DNA of 64,000 nucleotides, taken from positions 20,248-84,247 of the forward strand of contig WEDG01000410.1 of the NCBI GenBank assembly GCA_017591395.1. The letters run 5' to 3'. The translations under genes and the position numbers were made by a program. The notes below the pieces were generated by a model. It was not told the origin of the DNA, searched no databases, and saw nothing but the letters and a program-made list of their open reading frames with translations. Numbering within the stretch: position 1 is the stretch's first letter; each line of letters starts with the position of its first letter. Shown here in pieces: positions 1 through 10,900 of this stretch. This stretch comes from Schistocephalus solidus. Its lineage: Eukaryota > Platyhelminthes > Cestoda > Diphyllobothriidea > Diphyllobothriidae.

Positions 1-1000
1 CAAATGAATACTTTCGAACATCAATAACAGACTTGTCTTGACTCTAACCATTCTTACGTGATACATTCATCCCCATTCTGTCAAACTGTTTTGACTTCAA
101 ATTATGCTATTTCTGAACTTTGGAAAACAGGTTTTTTTACTTAAAACAAACTATTCATTTCGAACACTGCTTTTTAAGCAAACAAACAAACCAAATCAAA
201 AGTGGTTAATGAAAAGAGGAGTTTGTTTTAGGTTTTTTCCTGTGTTCTTAGGATTTGACAGCGCCCAAGCAGTGGCAAATCAATAAACCTATTTAACTCA
301 ACGTATTGTTCTGGAGAGTAGGTAGAGAAGCTAGACACACGTTTTCATTTTGCTAGGTAAGTAAATGAACTAACCTTATAACCTAGCTCTCTAGACGTAC
401 CATTTAAACAGGAGTATAATTTAAAAGTATGGGTGGTTGGGTTGGAGGGAGATTCCACGCTCTCACAATGGATGGTGATTTACAAATTTCTGATTGGTGA
501 ACCGGTATGGCAAAAATGTGTGCTATATTAGCCAGTTATACATGTTGAGTTTGCACACAGAAGTGGAAAATATCTCCATTCTATTTTTGAACAGCTTAGC
601 TCTTTACGCTCACTGGTAACATGGCTGAAACAACGGAAGTGGTAAGTCCTGCTTAGCCACAAATAATATGACACTAAAACATTTCAGCACAATTTCCTAG
701 CATGGACAGACACAGACATTTGAAACCTGGCATTGCTTAATGGCTACAGACGTGGCTTATGGACGATTAAGTCAGAAGATTACACAGATTGGATGTCACG
801 TTTAAATGTTGAGAGACAAAATGTTTTCCGCACTTTCGGTAAAACCTCAGAACTTCGTATTCGTACCCGCACCAGAGCAGATAAATAATGCATCCTAGGC
901 ATGCGCTAAGAAATTTCGAATCAAAATTTGTGTAAATGAACTGTTGATGCGTATTATATGACCAGTACACAAATACGGCATTTAATTTATATCTGTGGAC
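1..1000. other. No recognisable gene; unexplained AT-rich sequence
   Basis: The open frames here are short (60-90 codons) and show no domain, motif or similarity to other parts of the window. I see no tRNA-like promoter, LINE motif or repeat shared with the rest of the window before about position 1001. Confidence 0.5.
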
Positions 1001-1575
1001 GGACGTACGAAGTAGATCCACATGCTTATATTTGCCATCCAAGGAAAAACTAACATTTTTTTAACTCAGATTATTTAACCACCTTAAACAGCATTTAAAG
1101 TTGCGTTCAGATTGCTTTTTCATTGACTAATAATGTGTGTATTTTTACGAATCAATCTTCACAAGCATACGGATGCAGAAAGGATTTTTTCGACCGCGCC
1201 ATAAAAATTTTAAACAAAAGGCTGTGTTCCCGTCCAATGAACGTCAAAGGCTATCAGGTATATATTGAATTGAGTAAACCGGCATCTCCGGGATGCTGAA
1301 GACCTTAATATTCAATACCCTGGAGGAACACGACTGCGTGGATATCACATTGGCGGCAGATTATTTTTGTAAAATACGTACGTGTCCTGAGACAATATAG
1401 TTTGTAATTTAAAACATCTGGTGCTCCCAATCTCCATTTGGTGCTGTTGAAAGCAGAGGCATGCCCTTATGACCAGTTGCCATTGAGCAAGTACCCGCCA
1501 ATGCCTTATTAATGCTCACAATGATATATAATTTGCAGCTGAAACTAATGGCAAACGTTTTGTCAGAAGAAGAAG
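1001..1575 (+). repeat. Dispersed repeat R1, most complete copy
   Basis: The first part (1001-1155) matches 7552-7714. The part from about 1157 matches 12776-13225 (+), 30780-30990 (-), 49945-50420 (-) and, partly, 52106-52205 and 52800-52900. Within it a frame translates as a short module beginning Cys-Arg-Lys-Asp-Phe-Phe-Asp-x-Ala-Ile-Lys; recognisable versions occur in the other copies (CREDLFDCAIKALN at 30.9 kb, CRDEFFDAAIKALN at 52.8 kb). R1 is therefore either an old repeat with a coding past or a duplicated host exon. LINE L2 is inserted inside another R1 copy, which separates 7552-7714 from 12776-13225. Function unknown. Confidence 0.6.
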
Positions 1576-1669
1576 TTGTATATTCGGCTAAATAAAGGTG
1601 GTTCTAAATGCTACCTTCTTAAACGAGTGCGAAAATGTAGAGTTTACCAATCCCGCCTCTCCGGTTCAA

Positions 1670-2143
1670 TATAAATAAATAAATAAATAAATTGTTTATT
1701 TAAGGCCCAGAGGGCCCCATCATTTCAAACTTAGTACCATGGTTTAAATCAATACAAAGTGGTTAATTGCTGCACTATGTGAGCATCCATATGAACAGCA
1801 GAAATGAGAAGTATGGTAAACATATCCGATTCAAAAAGATTTTCCATTTTTAAAACAAAAGTCAACAGTCGTTGGCATATACGGTGAACTCGAAAAGAAG
1901 CATTAAAAAAAACTCCTAGGGTTAAATCGGAGGCGGAGTCTGGCGAGCCGCCAATTTAAAAAAAAATAGGAGAAAAAAACTGCTTCACTAAAAAATTCAT
2001 AGCTAAATGCAATGGGATAGTATTGTGATGTTGCTGACTGCGTATGAGGGTTCGGGACGCTCCTTGTCGGGTGAGAGGTAATATAGCAGTCAGAGCTACT
2101 GTTTATAAACACCAGTGGAGGTGAGAGAGGACGAACTCATCGT
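1670..2143 (-). mobile_element. 5'-truncated LINE 3' end (L4 family, copy C)
   Basis: This segment is nearly identical by eye to 18440-18914, the 3'UTR of LINE L4, and both end at the same tract upstream. Read on the minus strand it contains a U-rich hairpin (1898-1985), about 180 nt of non-coding sequence, a terminal GGCCC/GGGCC hairpin (1704-1716) and a (TTTA)n tail (1670-1694). It has no coding part: reverse transcription evidently stopped about 470 nt from the 3' end. It abuts a copy of repeat R2 at 2144. Confidence 0.8.
1898..1985 (-). other. ENE-like U-rich internal-loop hairpin, copy C
   Basis: On the minus strand: lower stem AAGCA (1985-1981) with UGCUU (1902-1898); 5' U-tract of 7 (1979-1973); upper stem CUCCUA (1972-1967) with UAGGAG (1918-1913); 3' U-tract of 8 (1912-1905). 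The apical region carries its own GGCGG/CCGCC hairpin. The 3' side of the lower stem has lost the C that copy D keeps. See copies A, B, D and E. Confidence 0.6.
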
Positions 2144-2545
2144 AGACAGTTCGACATTCGCGAAAGACGATATCCGCTCTGTGCCCCAGAGCATGTTGTG
2201 CGCAGGAGATTTATCCACGTATGAATTAGATTTTAGCAGTAGCTGATTTGCTGTCTTGTTGCCACATTTCCTCCTCTTGTACCCAGAGTTGCAGGAAGTC
2301 CAGGGGCGAGATCGGTTGCAATGGCATACAAAATTATACAGATTATCTACGCGTGCCTCATACACCTGATCTGCGCATTCCGAACCAGGTCTTCACGAAG
2401 AACAAGAGCGAAAGGGAGCGCCCGTAATTCCAACTGAATGGTAATGCCCTAGAGGCCACATTCGGAGGGATTTATGGGTACAAGAGTGAGCAGTGCATCT
2501 CCAGTGTGGAAGTGTTTTAGCCGACAGTCGAAATTGCTGTGTCCG
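2144..2545 (+). repeat. Diverged copy of repeat R2
   Basis: Same order of blocks as 21225-21590 (+), 43740-44207 (-) and 49465-49938 (-), but more diverged. The frame that is open for 76 codons in those three copies (containing APVIPTEWEFQDATFG) is broken here, leaving pieces such as SEPGLHEEQERKGAPVIPTE near 2385-2440. Confidence 0.6.
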
Positions 2546-3174
2546 ATGTGCTTGTTGAAGGCCCACTGCCTCAATGCAATTTGCGGCCACAGTGAGCGCC
2601 TCCAGACCCGCCGACATGATGGACGTCTACTTGGACACAGACATGTACGTCCTGATAGTCGCGGCTGCCCAGGTGCCACTTCAATATGCCCTTCTGACCC
2701 TCACTTTATGCAACCTATGCCATTAGGCACGACACCTCAAGGGTACTGTAACACATTCGAATGGGATAGCAATGGAACCTGCTCCACTAACCTAAAAAAG
2801 CAGTTGCCGCCACTGTCGTTCTCAGGCACGGCTGGGTGCCAGTGCCCACTATAAGAACTGTAAAACGAACTTTTTGAGTCCTTATTAACTGTGCATATTC
2901 AAGTCTAAATCGTACTGGTAACAGTTTGGTTTTGAGAAGATTACTTTAAGAACTATAATAATCCCATTTATTTTTGCATACCAAACAAATTCAAATACAT
3001 TTTTTTAGAAGAAATGTATGAAATATTCTCACTTCTTCTTATTTGGTAGAGAATTGCACTCTTTGAAATGTTCAATTTTAAGGCAGGGTATCAGTGGGTT
3101 TAAAAAATATTCGTTTTTCGACTTACTTTGAGCCTGATTTGTTAGTACATGCTGCATTCGGGGTTTCCAACCGC
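2546..3174. other. Unexplained stretch between R2 and LINE L1
   Basis: A 126-codon frame (2474-2854, +) starts in repeat R2 and has many Cys residues but no recognisable domain or spacing. After 2855 the sequence is AT-rich and non-coding up to the truncated start of LINE L1. I see no support for a real gene. Confidence 0.4.
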
Positions 3175-3179
3175 CAGAG

Positions 3180-4634
3180 TTGTCGCTCTCCCTATTTAAT
3201 AACTATTTAATAACTTTCCCTATTTTATGGAAGAAATCGCACATACTGCCTATTCCGAAACACGGCCGACCTACGTCATTTGACGACTTTAGACCAATAA
3301 ATACACTACCAGCAGTCTCGAAGATCTTCGAGTCCTTGATCAAAGACAAGATGATGTGTCACCTAAGAGAAAATAACCTACTTAATGCGGCTCAGCATGG
3401 TTTTCTCGAAAAAAGGTCTTGTGACACTTGCCAGCACTCTTTCTTTGATCATGTGCTACAATCTAGACAGTGGTTTTGCAATTCATACCGTTTACTTCGA
3501 TTTTACTTAGGCTTTCGATCGTGTTGACCATGATCTCTTACTGCTGAAACTTGCCTCCTTTGGCATAGGAACAAGCTTCTGAACTTAATGTTTTCCTATT
3601 TGAATGCTCGCGCACAACGGGTTAAAATTTCTGATGTTATCTCCAACCCCACGCATGTGAGGAGCGGAGTTATTCAGGGCAGCGTGCTCGGCCCGCTCCT
3701 ATTTTGCCTCTTTGTCAACGATGTTCCTGATTGTTTTCAGTATGGTAGGCCCTTTATGTACGCTTACGATTTAAAAGTTGCCTATCGATATAAACCGGTT
3801 GATCGCAACATCGTGCTTGAGCTCTTAAAAACGGATCTTCAGGCCTTTGCTCAGTGGTGTCGCACATGGCGCCTCTCACTTTCTTGGCAAAAGTGCTCCG
3901 TTATGGTTATTGGCGACAAACATCAGCCCCACCTAAGCATAGACGGTCACGATCTAAACGTGCCCCGACTTATAAAGGATCTGGGCATATCATACTCTAG
4001 TAGTCTTAATCTGTCAGAGCACTGCGCCCTGATTGTCTCGAAAGCACGCCAAACTACTGGGTTTATTCTCAGAAATTTTAAAACCGTCAAAATTAGAATC
4101 AGCCTCTATAAAACGTATGTCAGGCCTAGTCTGGAATATTGCTCGTTTCTATTTAGTCTTCTGCATGCTAGTGAACGAAAGAAGATAGAAGCAGTCCAAC
4201 ACTTCTTTACAAAAAGAGTTTTCTATTCAGATCACAGAAACCTGTCCTATCACTAACGCTGTGAACTTACAAGCCTTGACCCGCTGTGGCTTCGCAGATT
4301 ACAGAAGGGACTATTTTTACTGTTTAAACTACTAAACAGTCGTACATTTAACCCCCTTATATCTCTGAGTCACCTCGACCACTCTCGGCGCACCAGTCAT
4401 CGAGATGTATTTTTATTTCTTCATTTGGCACGCACATTTAGATTCCAACAGTTGTTTTCGGTAAACGCTATAGCAAGCTGGAATAAGTTACCTAGAAGTA
4501 TCAAAATTCAGCAAAGCTATCCCTTTTTTACGCGAACTGTCACTAGTTTTCTACATTCAGGACACCTTTCAAAACTTTTGAGTGCTGACTCTGTTGAAGC
4601 TCTCTTCGGTTCTGATGGCGTTCATGGACTCTGA
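3180..4634 (+). pseudogene. LINE L1 reverse transcriptase, disrupted
   Basis: Would copy the element RNA into DNA by target-primed reverse transcription. Three frame segments carry it. 3180-3527 has the fingers/palm region (ILPIPKHGRPTSFDDFRPI, AAQHGFLEKRSC). 3588-4256 has SGVIQGSVLGPLLF and the active-site box. 4425-4634 has the C-terminal tail (NAIASWNKLPRSIK). The catalytic box at 3759-3770 reads YAYD instead of YADD (residues 58-61 of its segment), so one metal-binding aspartate is gone. At least two frame breaks separate the segments. Not functional. Confidence 0.9.
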
Positions 4635-4833
4635 ATCCTGTGCCGTTCTTCATGCTGAGGGCAATATTACTGGCTCTGCTGACCTAAATCGGCTTATTTC
4701 TCAGTCGACAGCGAACAGCCGCTCGCCTACATACCTGCTGGTGCAGAATATCAGATATGTTACACTGAATGGAGTAGTTCTTCACCGGGCACCTGGGTTA
4801 ACGCGTCCCTGTCCAGAACTTTAATTACTCAAT

Positions 4834-4899
4834 AAGCTGCAGTTTTTTCTCCTGAAAACACCTGAAACAACGATCAGGAGTTTTTTTCACTGTCAGCTT
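4834..4899 (+). other. ENE-like U-rich internal-loop hairpin, copy A (L1 3'UTR)
   Basis: Lower stem AAGCUG+CAG (4834-4842) pairs with CUG+CAGCUU (4890-4899) with one bulged U. The internal loop faces U6 (4843-4848) against U7 plus CA (4881-4889). The upper stem is CUCCUGA (4849-4855) with UCAGGAG (4874-4880). The apical loop is 18 nt and A-rich. The element lies about 45 nt upstream of the terminal hairpin and A-rich tail. Confidence 0.65.
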
Positions 4900-4926
4900 G
4901 ACCCTCGACTGTTTATTTTTTTGACC

Positions 4927-4970
4927 TTGCCTGTAAACTGGCAATAAATAAATAAAATAAAATAAAAAAT
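4927..4970 (+). other. LINE 3'-terminal hairpin and tail (L1)
   Basis: UUGCC (4927-4931), loop UGUAAACU, GGCAA (4940-4944), followed directly by ATAAA-type repeats. Copy B at 15025-15042 has AUACC/GGUAU with loop UGUUAACC: two of the five stem pairs differ in both partners, so pairing is kept. A 3' hairpin before a short tandem tail is typical of CR1-type LINEs and is thought to be recognised by the RT. Confidence 0.65.
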
Positions 4971-5334
4971 AACTAGTCGGCGGCTTTTGAAGGATGCCGA
5001 CCTCTATTGGAAAGTTCTTTCCACAAATAACCACCTGGATCGACTTCAAATTTCAATTGCAAAAGTAAATGAGTTCCCTAAATAGGGCCCTTTAAACAAT
5101 GCCATTAGACACCACACCAAAGGGTAATACAACACCCGTCGTTGGGTTGTTCTAAACGCCGCTTAGGCATTTCGGCTCAAGGCGTGAGGATGTGTGACTT
5201 AGTCTTCTTTGAGATAATTGGCTCTGGCGGAACCGGAGAGAGGAAACATGCACTTTGGCGCATACGGTTTGAAAGACTAAGAGGATACTCATTGGCGCAT
5301 GTCTAAATATACTGGAACATTGTAACAATGAAGG
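4971..5334. other. Short unexplained stretch
   Basis: Between the L1 tail and the RTE remnant. No coding signal. The 5090-5260 part resembles RTE-flanking sequence near 47150-47260 (for example a shared 'GAGAGGA' context) but the match is weak. Confidence 0.3.
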
Positions 5335-6620
5335 CGTGCGTATTAGTTGACCTGAGCAACAGGCCCCCGTTCTTCAAACGATATCTGATTTATTTGCAGG
5401 CAACCAAACAGGCTGACACAGAATTGCAGTGTGCGGTAGCAATGGAAACAGGTTAATAACGTGTCATTACTAATTTTGCTAATGATAGTGGTGGTGTTGG
5501 TGTTGGTAGTAGTGGGAGTGAGGGAAATGGTTCCAGTTATGTGGAAAGGCTTGGACACTGGTGCTGTTGATCCAAGGCACTTGTTATTTATGTGCCTCAC
5601 TTAATTGGCCGTGAGAGGAACGATGCTTCTGAAGGGCTCCGTTCAGCGCATCATAATGTTTTTTGCTTATTGAGTAGAGGATTTCCGTCAGCGCTGATAT
5701 TAGGAGTGATATCTTTGACTTTGGGATCGAAGGCAGCCTACGTCGCAGCGTAAATTTTCTTTGATTCGTTTTGGTCTGCGTACGCTTGGATATCTTGGGC
5801 CTTGTGACCAATTCAGGCATCCTGTATTTCCCGCAGCCGCTGCTACACATGGCGGCGACTTTGGTAGAAGGCTGCCCTGTTTGTGTCTGTAGGGCGGTTA
5901 ACGTAGATTTTGTACAGTCGGTTCTTCTAGGCGGGCAGGTTTCTGATATATGCCTTCTTTTTAACAAACCAGTCCTTGTACTGATGACGTGTGCGGTTGA
6001 GGACATCCAGGGCGGTGAACTAGACTAGTTCTCCACGAAGCATCTTCTGCATTGATCTAACCTTTTGGAGTCACCAAGGCCAAGTAGCCTATCCACTTTC
6101 GTCCCATTAGTGTGGATGTCGTGCAGATTGTCGTGGAACATTTTCCTCGCCTCGTCGCAACTGGTTATTAGGTGAGGTGGATGGATGTTAATGATTGTGG
6201 CGAATTTGTCTCAACAAAGAGATAGGTGGAAGCTCACCAGGTGATCAGTAATGCTCGGCGGCAGACAAGGCAGGCATCATACGATGCCGGTCCGGATGGC
6301 AAAGGTGACGGTGACGTGTTGCCCTGCCTTTGTGTGACCGATCCGCGAGAAGGTTTACCATCACACAACTCCTGCAGTTGGTCGTTGTCAGAGAATCCGT
6401 TTTTGGCGATTTACACCTCGTCGCGTGCCAGTTCCAGGACGACAAGCACCGTCCTCCTTTCCGTTCGGCTTCTCCTTGGATTGTCTAAAAGAGAACGAAA
6501 ATTCGTGGCTGCTAGGGGGAGTGAACTCATACCATCTCCGGGAGAATCCACTGTTCCGTTTAATAGACTGAAACAGGGCTGCTTTAATATGCTGCTTCTA
6601 CATCGACAGCATCCTTAATT
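5335..6620 (-). mobile_element. RTE/zinc-finger LINE remnant beta, internally deleted
   Basis: Read on the minus strand: endonuclease remnant (6620-6200; compare L7 at 59.8-59.4 kb), the linker before the RT (6010-5770, with a TKSTLTAL-type segment matching the L7 linker), then a jump to a degraded C2H2 finger (5480-5345, CFHCYRTLQ...). The RT domain is missing. The 3' end at about 5340 shares its terminal sequence with remnant alpha at about 6745, so these are two copies of one element lying head to tail. Full of frame breaks; not functional. Confidence 0.7.
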
Positions 6621-6734
6621 TCTCCTTTAAATGAATGGGCTGCTTTCACTCATAAAAAAACTTTAAAAAGTTATTGTTGCTTATATGACCGTTTAGGAAT
6701 ATTTGATGTTTAAATACACTGAGATACTGTAGCC

Positions 6735-7551
6735 ATTTAAGGAGCGTGTATTAGTTGACCTAAGCTCTAGGCACTCGTTCTTTAAACGCACTGTGATTTA
6801 TTCACAGGCGACCAGCCATGCTAACACAGGATTGCAGTGTGCGGTGACAATGGTAACAGGTTTATCACGTGTCATTAATAATGTTGCTGATAGTTGTGAT
6901 AGTGGTGGTGGCGTTGTTGCTGTTGGTGGTGAGGGTAGCAGTAAATGGGTATTCGGAGGTGGTCTTTTCGGTGATCGGAGTGGAGAAAATGGTGAGAGTT
7001 GCGATCGACACTGCGATTGACGTAGGGGTTGTATGAGGGAGGATGGTGTCAGTGATCGAAGGCGGTGAGGCATTGGTATTTTTATAACCGGGGTGTGTGA
7101 TGCCGATACTGTGAGGTTCAAAACGGAGTTCCTAGAAAGGAATTTCGCAGACGCAGAAGGTGATGTGGCCGGATTGTTGTTGCATTGCGCCTGAACCTGT
7201 CCGATGAGATCAATTTGCTTTCGAAAGGTGCGTTGATGGTGCGGTTATATTGGTAGGGATCGGACATTGGCATTGACGGCTGGGGGCGCCTATGGCTTGC
7301 GTGCCGCCCGTTTGGCCTTGGTAGGGGCGATCCGGTTGGCCTCATAGATTGCTGCTCTTGTCTCCACTGTCCTCTGCCAGACCAGTCGGTTCCGAGCGAG
7401 GTCCCTCCATTTTTCCTAATTAATGAGCAAACGCTTCAGGAAAGTCTTTTTAGTGTCCTGTTAGCGTCGCACTTGATCTTATTATTGAAGAGAACCCGTA
7501 GCGACATTTCTATAGAACTGGCGTATGGATAGTCGCTCTTCGCTTATAAGA
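6735..7551 (-). mobile_element. RTE/zinc-finger LINE remnant alpha, C-terminal part
   Basis: On the minus strand it begins in the region after the RT (near 7540), then the conserved segment IYEANRIAPTKAKRAAR (about 7345-7290), which L7 has at 56.8 kb, a Pro/Ser/Thr-rich spacer, and a decayed finger ending at about 6745. Endonuclease and RT are absent, so this is a 5'-truncated copy. The GGT/GTT-rich stretch at 6895-6970 is the spacer read on the other strand. Confidence 0.7.
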
Positions 7552-7714
7552 AGTGGACGGACGTACGAAGATGATCCAGATACGTATATTTGCCATCCAA
7601 GGAAAAACTACCGCTGTTTAACCCAGATTATTTAACCACCTTAAACATCATTTAAAGTTGCATTCAGATTGCTTTGTCGTTGACTAATCAGGTGTTTATT
7701 TTGAAAATCAATCA
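7552..7714 (+). repeat. Repeat R1, left part, interrupted by LINE L2
   Basis: Matches 1001-1155. The match stops at 7714, where the LINE L2 tail starts, and resumes in R1 at 12776 on the other side of L2. This marks L2 as an insertion into R1, with ATCA at both edges as a possible 4-bp target duplication. Confidence 0.7.
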
Positions 7715-7765
7715 TTTAGAATTTAGAATTTAGAATTTATATTTGGTTAGCACCGGGAAGGTACT
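7715..7765 (-). other. L2 terminal hairpin and heptamer tail
   Basis: Sense strand: AGUACC (7765-7760), short loop, GGUGCU (7754-7749), then AACCAAATATAA and three ATTCTAA-type heptamers to 7715. The central U-G pair of the stem exists only on the minus strand (C-A on plus), which supports minus as the RNA strand. The tail recalls the tandem 3' repeats of vertebrate CR1. Fragments of the same 3' end lie at 43285-43335 and 49005-49060. Confidence 0.65.
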
Positions 7766-7896
7766 GTCTAAGCAAACATTAGTAACGAAATAAAGTTATG
7801 ACAATGTGCGCAGATAAAATGTACAAATTCATAACTTGTCCTGCTATGTCAACAGTTCGCAATGTTTTTAAATTAATGGTGAACTAGAAAAAATAG

Positions 7897-7983
7897 GCAG
7901 TGAAAAAAAACTCCTACCATAAAAATGGAGGCAAAGTTAAATAGGCCTTCATTTTCAAATAGAAGGTAGGAGAAAAAAACTGC
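7897..7983 (-). other. ENE-like U-rich internal-loop hairpin, copy E (L2 3'UTR)
   Basis: Minus strand: lower stem GCAG (7983-7980) with CUGC (7900-7897); U7 (7979-7973) faces U8 plus CA (7910-7901); upper stem CUCCUACC (7972-7965) with GGUAGGAG (7918-7911), eight perfect pairs. Upper-stem pairs 6-8 are A-U, C-G, C-G here but G-C, A-U, A-U in copy B: compensatory change at three successive positions. Confidence 0.65.
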
Positions 7984-8283
7984 TTGGGAAAAAAATGGTC
8001 AGGTGGTAGAATTGGGTTATATTGCAGTAGCATTTCAGAATGAGATAATGAAACGTCGAGGTGATTCGTTCTTGATCACTTAGGCGTATGAAACAGAATC
8101 TCACGAAAATGCGTCAATGAACTTAATTCCTCAGCATCATAGGATCCAGAATTGAATTCTGATGATGGTTAGTATCCAAAGAAACCGCAGAATTTAAGAC
8201 TGTGGACCACCGAATTTGTACGTCCGAATGACATCATCGTTTGGAGGACATGTTATATAAGGAGACATTATAGTTCATGGGCG

Positions 8284-8825
8284 CCCACTCCCACATCAGG
8301 CAACTGACCGGCTCGGACAGTGGTCTGATTGTGGTGGTGGGGGAGAGAGTGAGGTCGAGAGCTCAGCGTTTTTTTCTCACTATAAACAATCTGACGCGCT
8401 TGAAACTATCACGGTGCGCTAAAAGCCGTGGCTTGGAAGGTTGCCAACTGACGGGATAACTCGGACCGCGTGGTCAGCCCAATGTGTGTTTTGTGTGGAG
8501 TGGCTGACTTGCGGACTGAGGGTCAGGTTGCAATGGCTCCTTCTTAATGTGGCCTTTATGGCACTCCCACTCCGTGGGATCCGAGCCAGGTGTGGTGGCA
8601 CGCCCAGGGGCGGCTTTCGGCCGCGCCAGCCACCTGCGCCTCTCCCATCTCCGGTCTTCTTGACTCTGTCTTGACACCGGACTCAGGTGGGGAGGAGGAG
8701 AGAGTGCGGTAGCTGCAGCGCAAGGCTACTATCACTTAAAACTAATTCACGCGCAAGTCACCGTCCCTGCACCACCTGGTGTGGAGCATACGGTGGACCT
8801 CGTCGAAATCGACGGTCGAACTGTC
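8284..8825 (+). mobile_element. Repeat M, inserted copy with 14-bp target duplication
   Basis: The segment is flanked by identical ATAGTTCATGGGCG at 8270-8283 and 8826-8839, a clear target-site duplication. It is non-coding and starts CCCACTCCCACATCAGG. A longer copy lies inverted at 55060-55865 and fragments at 32740-33111, 33840-34165, 22015-22180, 43040-43220 and 48750-48930. Relative to the 55-kb copy it lacks the 5' portion, as expected of a 5'-truncated retroposed copy in + orientation. No protein is recognisable; presumably non-autonomous. Confidence 0.75.
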
Positions 8826-8876
8826 ATAGTTCATGGGCGTCTCGAGGTAGCGTAAATATAGTTTCAAGAGGGTTAC

Positions 8877-10900
8877 TCAAATTCCCGATGGTCCTTTTTC
8901 CGAGTCATGGGGAAAGCTACTAGGAAAAGATGAGGAAAATAAAAGGTTAATAGAATCAGTGTTAAGATAAATGTGCAGTCTTCGCTTGAATGCAGAAAGA
9001 CTTATTAACGACCTTATTTCAATTGGCAAGTTATTCCAAAGAAAACTATACCTAGAAGCAAAGCAGAGAGATCGTTTGCACGTGGAGGATGCAGGGGGAG
9101 GTATAATTAGTGCAGAATTTCTTAGGTTATAAGGAAGACTAACGGGGGTTATGACAGAAAGCTTTGGGAGAGTTGAACTATTATTAAGTCGAAAAAGGAG
9201 ACAAAAGCCTGCTTCAAGTCTCCTGACCCAAATAAATTTTAGCTTCGTTAGCTGGCATCTTGTTGAGTAGGAAGTAGTTGAAAGAGTCGGAAATAGGAGT
9301 TTTTTGTGAAATGTCTTTAAACATTTTCAATTTTTAAACGGCTAGATTCGCTCATCAAACCGAAGAAAGGACAGCAAATTTCAAGAATGGGAAGTACAAA
9401 CATACGATAACGTCTTAATTTAATTTCAGGAAGGTAGAAATTATAAGAAATTAAGCCGCAAATCTGAGCAGCTTTGGCCGTAATTCTATCGGCATGAGGT
9501 GAAAGATCTAATTTATTGGTGTAGCTTAAGCCCAAGTCCTTAATGGAGTAACATTCAATCATATGACAACCTTCAAAGATAAGAGGTTGCGGCAGCCTTA
9601 CAGGCCCAAAACTCATGTAGCAACACTTAGAAGTTGAGAACTCCATTAGCCATGTGGAGCTCCAGGCCGAAAGAGCGTCTAAGTCTGAATGAATTTGTTC
9701 TAGGCACCGTTCGGTTGTACAGTTAGAGAAGGAATACACGCATTTGAGGTCATCAGCATAAATAAAAGATTGAGAATGTTTAAATATCGATGAAATATCA
9801 TTTATATACAGTAAGAACAACAAAGGACCTAATTCGGTACCTTGAAGGACACCACTAACAATCAGGATAGCACTTGAGTATGAGGACCCTACTACAACTT
9901 TTTGTTTTCGATCATTTAGGTATGATCTAATAAAGTCAGTAAGGGGACTACGAAATCCTATAGCTTCTAGTTTAGCTAGAAGTCGTTTATGAGGCACCTT
10001 ATCGAATGCCTTACTAAGATCAAAATAGATAACTACAACAGATAGATGATCATTACGAAAAGAGGTTAGTAGATTTAGAAAAGACATGTGGCAGGTTTCA
10101 CAAGAACGGTCCGGTAAGAAGCCGTGTTGGGAAAAGTTCATAATTTTATTGCTTATGTAAAAATCCGTGATTTGTTTTGCAATTAGTTTTTCTAAGAGTT
10201 TAGCAAGAGAGGGCGTTTTATGAACACCGCGATAGTTATGAATGTCCGAGCGGGAACCAGATTTAAAAACTGGTATTATAATAGAAGTTTTCCAATAATC
10301 GGGGAAGAAACCATTTTCGAGAAATACTGAGAATAATTTGCTTAGTAAAGGTGGAAAATCCCTTAACTGTTTAATAAGTGAGTTTGGAATGTTATCAGTT
10401 CCAACTGAATGTGAATTTTTTAGGTGAGCATTTTCTTTTTGAATACCTGAAGGCGAGAAATTAATAGTTGTTAGAAGCGAATTCGAAAGCAGAGGAATTG
10501 TTGGAGTGGGGCTAGTTTCAGTGGTAAAGTGGTTGGCAAAAAAACGAGTTTAACAATTCTGCTTTGCCCAAATCATCTGTTACAAATTTTTTGTTACAGT
10601 CGAGTAAGGGCGGAGTTACATTCAGACGCTTAGCCGATGACCGAACATGAAAGATTTGAGCAACAGATTTGGATGAATTGGCATCACTTAGTGCCCGAGA
10701 CTCCCTACGCTTATCTCGCGCGAGCCTTATTCTCGATGCAAATTCAAATATTTGTGCAATCCTTAAATGAACTGACAAAGAATTTTTAGATGAATCTTTA
10801 AGTTGCTTTCGTAATTTTTTAAGTCTGTTCTGGAGAAAATGCGGAACAGTAGAAGAAGCTGTATGTGAATTAAAATTCTTAAACGGGATAAAAGCCTGGA
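8877..10900 (-). pseudogene. LINE L2 reverse transcriptase (ORF2, C-terminal part)
   Basis: The best frame is 10141-9317 (274 codons): HGFLPDRSC at the start, VVIYFDLSKAFDKVPH (about residue 36), SGVLQGTELGPLLF, the catalytic YADD box at residues 128-131 (positions 9760-9749), and the thumb region SIKDLGLSYT. The C-terminal tail continues in shifted frame to a TGA at 8877-8879, with WVRRLEAGFC and FLWNNLPIEIRS, matching L4, which ends with the same EKGP[SP]GI sequence. 10900-10150 holds the N-terminal RT part with breaks. The catalytic residues are intact, but frame breaks on both sides make it inactive. Confidence 0.9.

Larger units (their letters stand above)
3175..4970 (+). mobile_element. 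LINE L1, 5'-truncated CR1/Jockey-type retrotransposon
   Basis: A 5'-truncated non-LTR element. It starts inside the RT domain (the endonuclease is missing), runs through the RT and its C-terminal part (stop at about 4632), and has a 3'UTR of roughly 340 nt. The 3'UTR holds a U-rich hairpin (4834-4899), a terminal hairpin (4927-4944) and a tail of ATAAA-type repeats (4945-4970). The end is set by the tail; the start is the first codon region with RT similarity. It belongs to the same group as L2 and L4, judged by shared RT and C-terminal motifs. Confidence 0.85.

Noticed and set aside
1670..2143. A non-autonomous SINE-like family (copies C and D)
   Set aside because: D proved to be the 3'UTR of LINE L4, so C is simply a 5'-truncated LINE copy.
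2474..2854. Cys-rich 126-codon frame as a secreted toxin-like or zinc protein
   Set aside because: Cys spacing fits no family, the frame starts in repeat R2, and no second copy keeps it open.
9281..9310. Sixth U-rich hairpin (AGGAG followed by a T-run)
   Set aside because: There is no partner CUCCU with a facing U-tract, and it lies in the L2 coding region.
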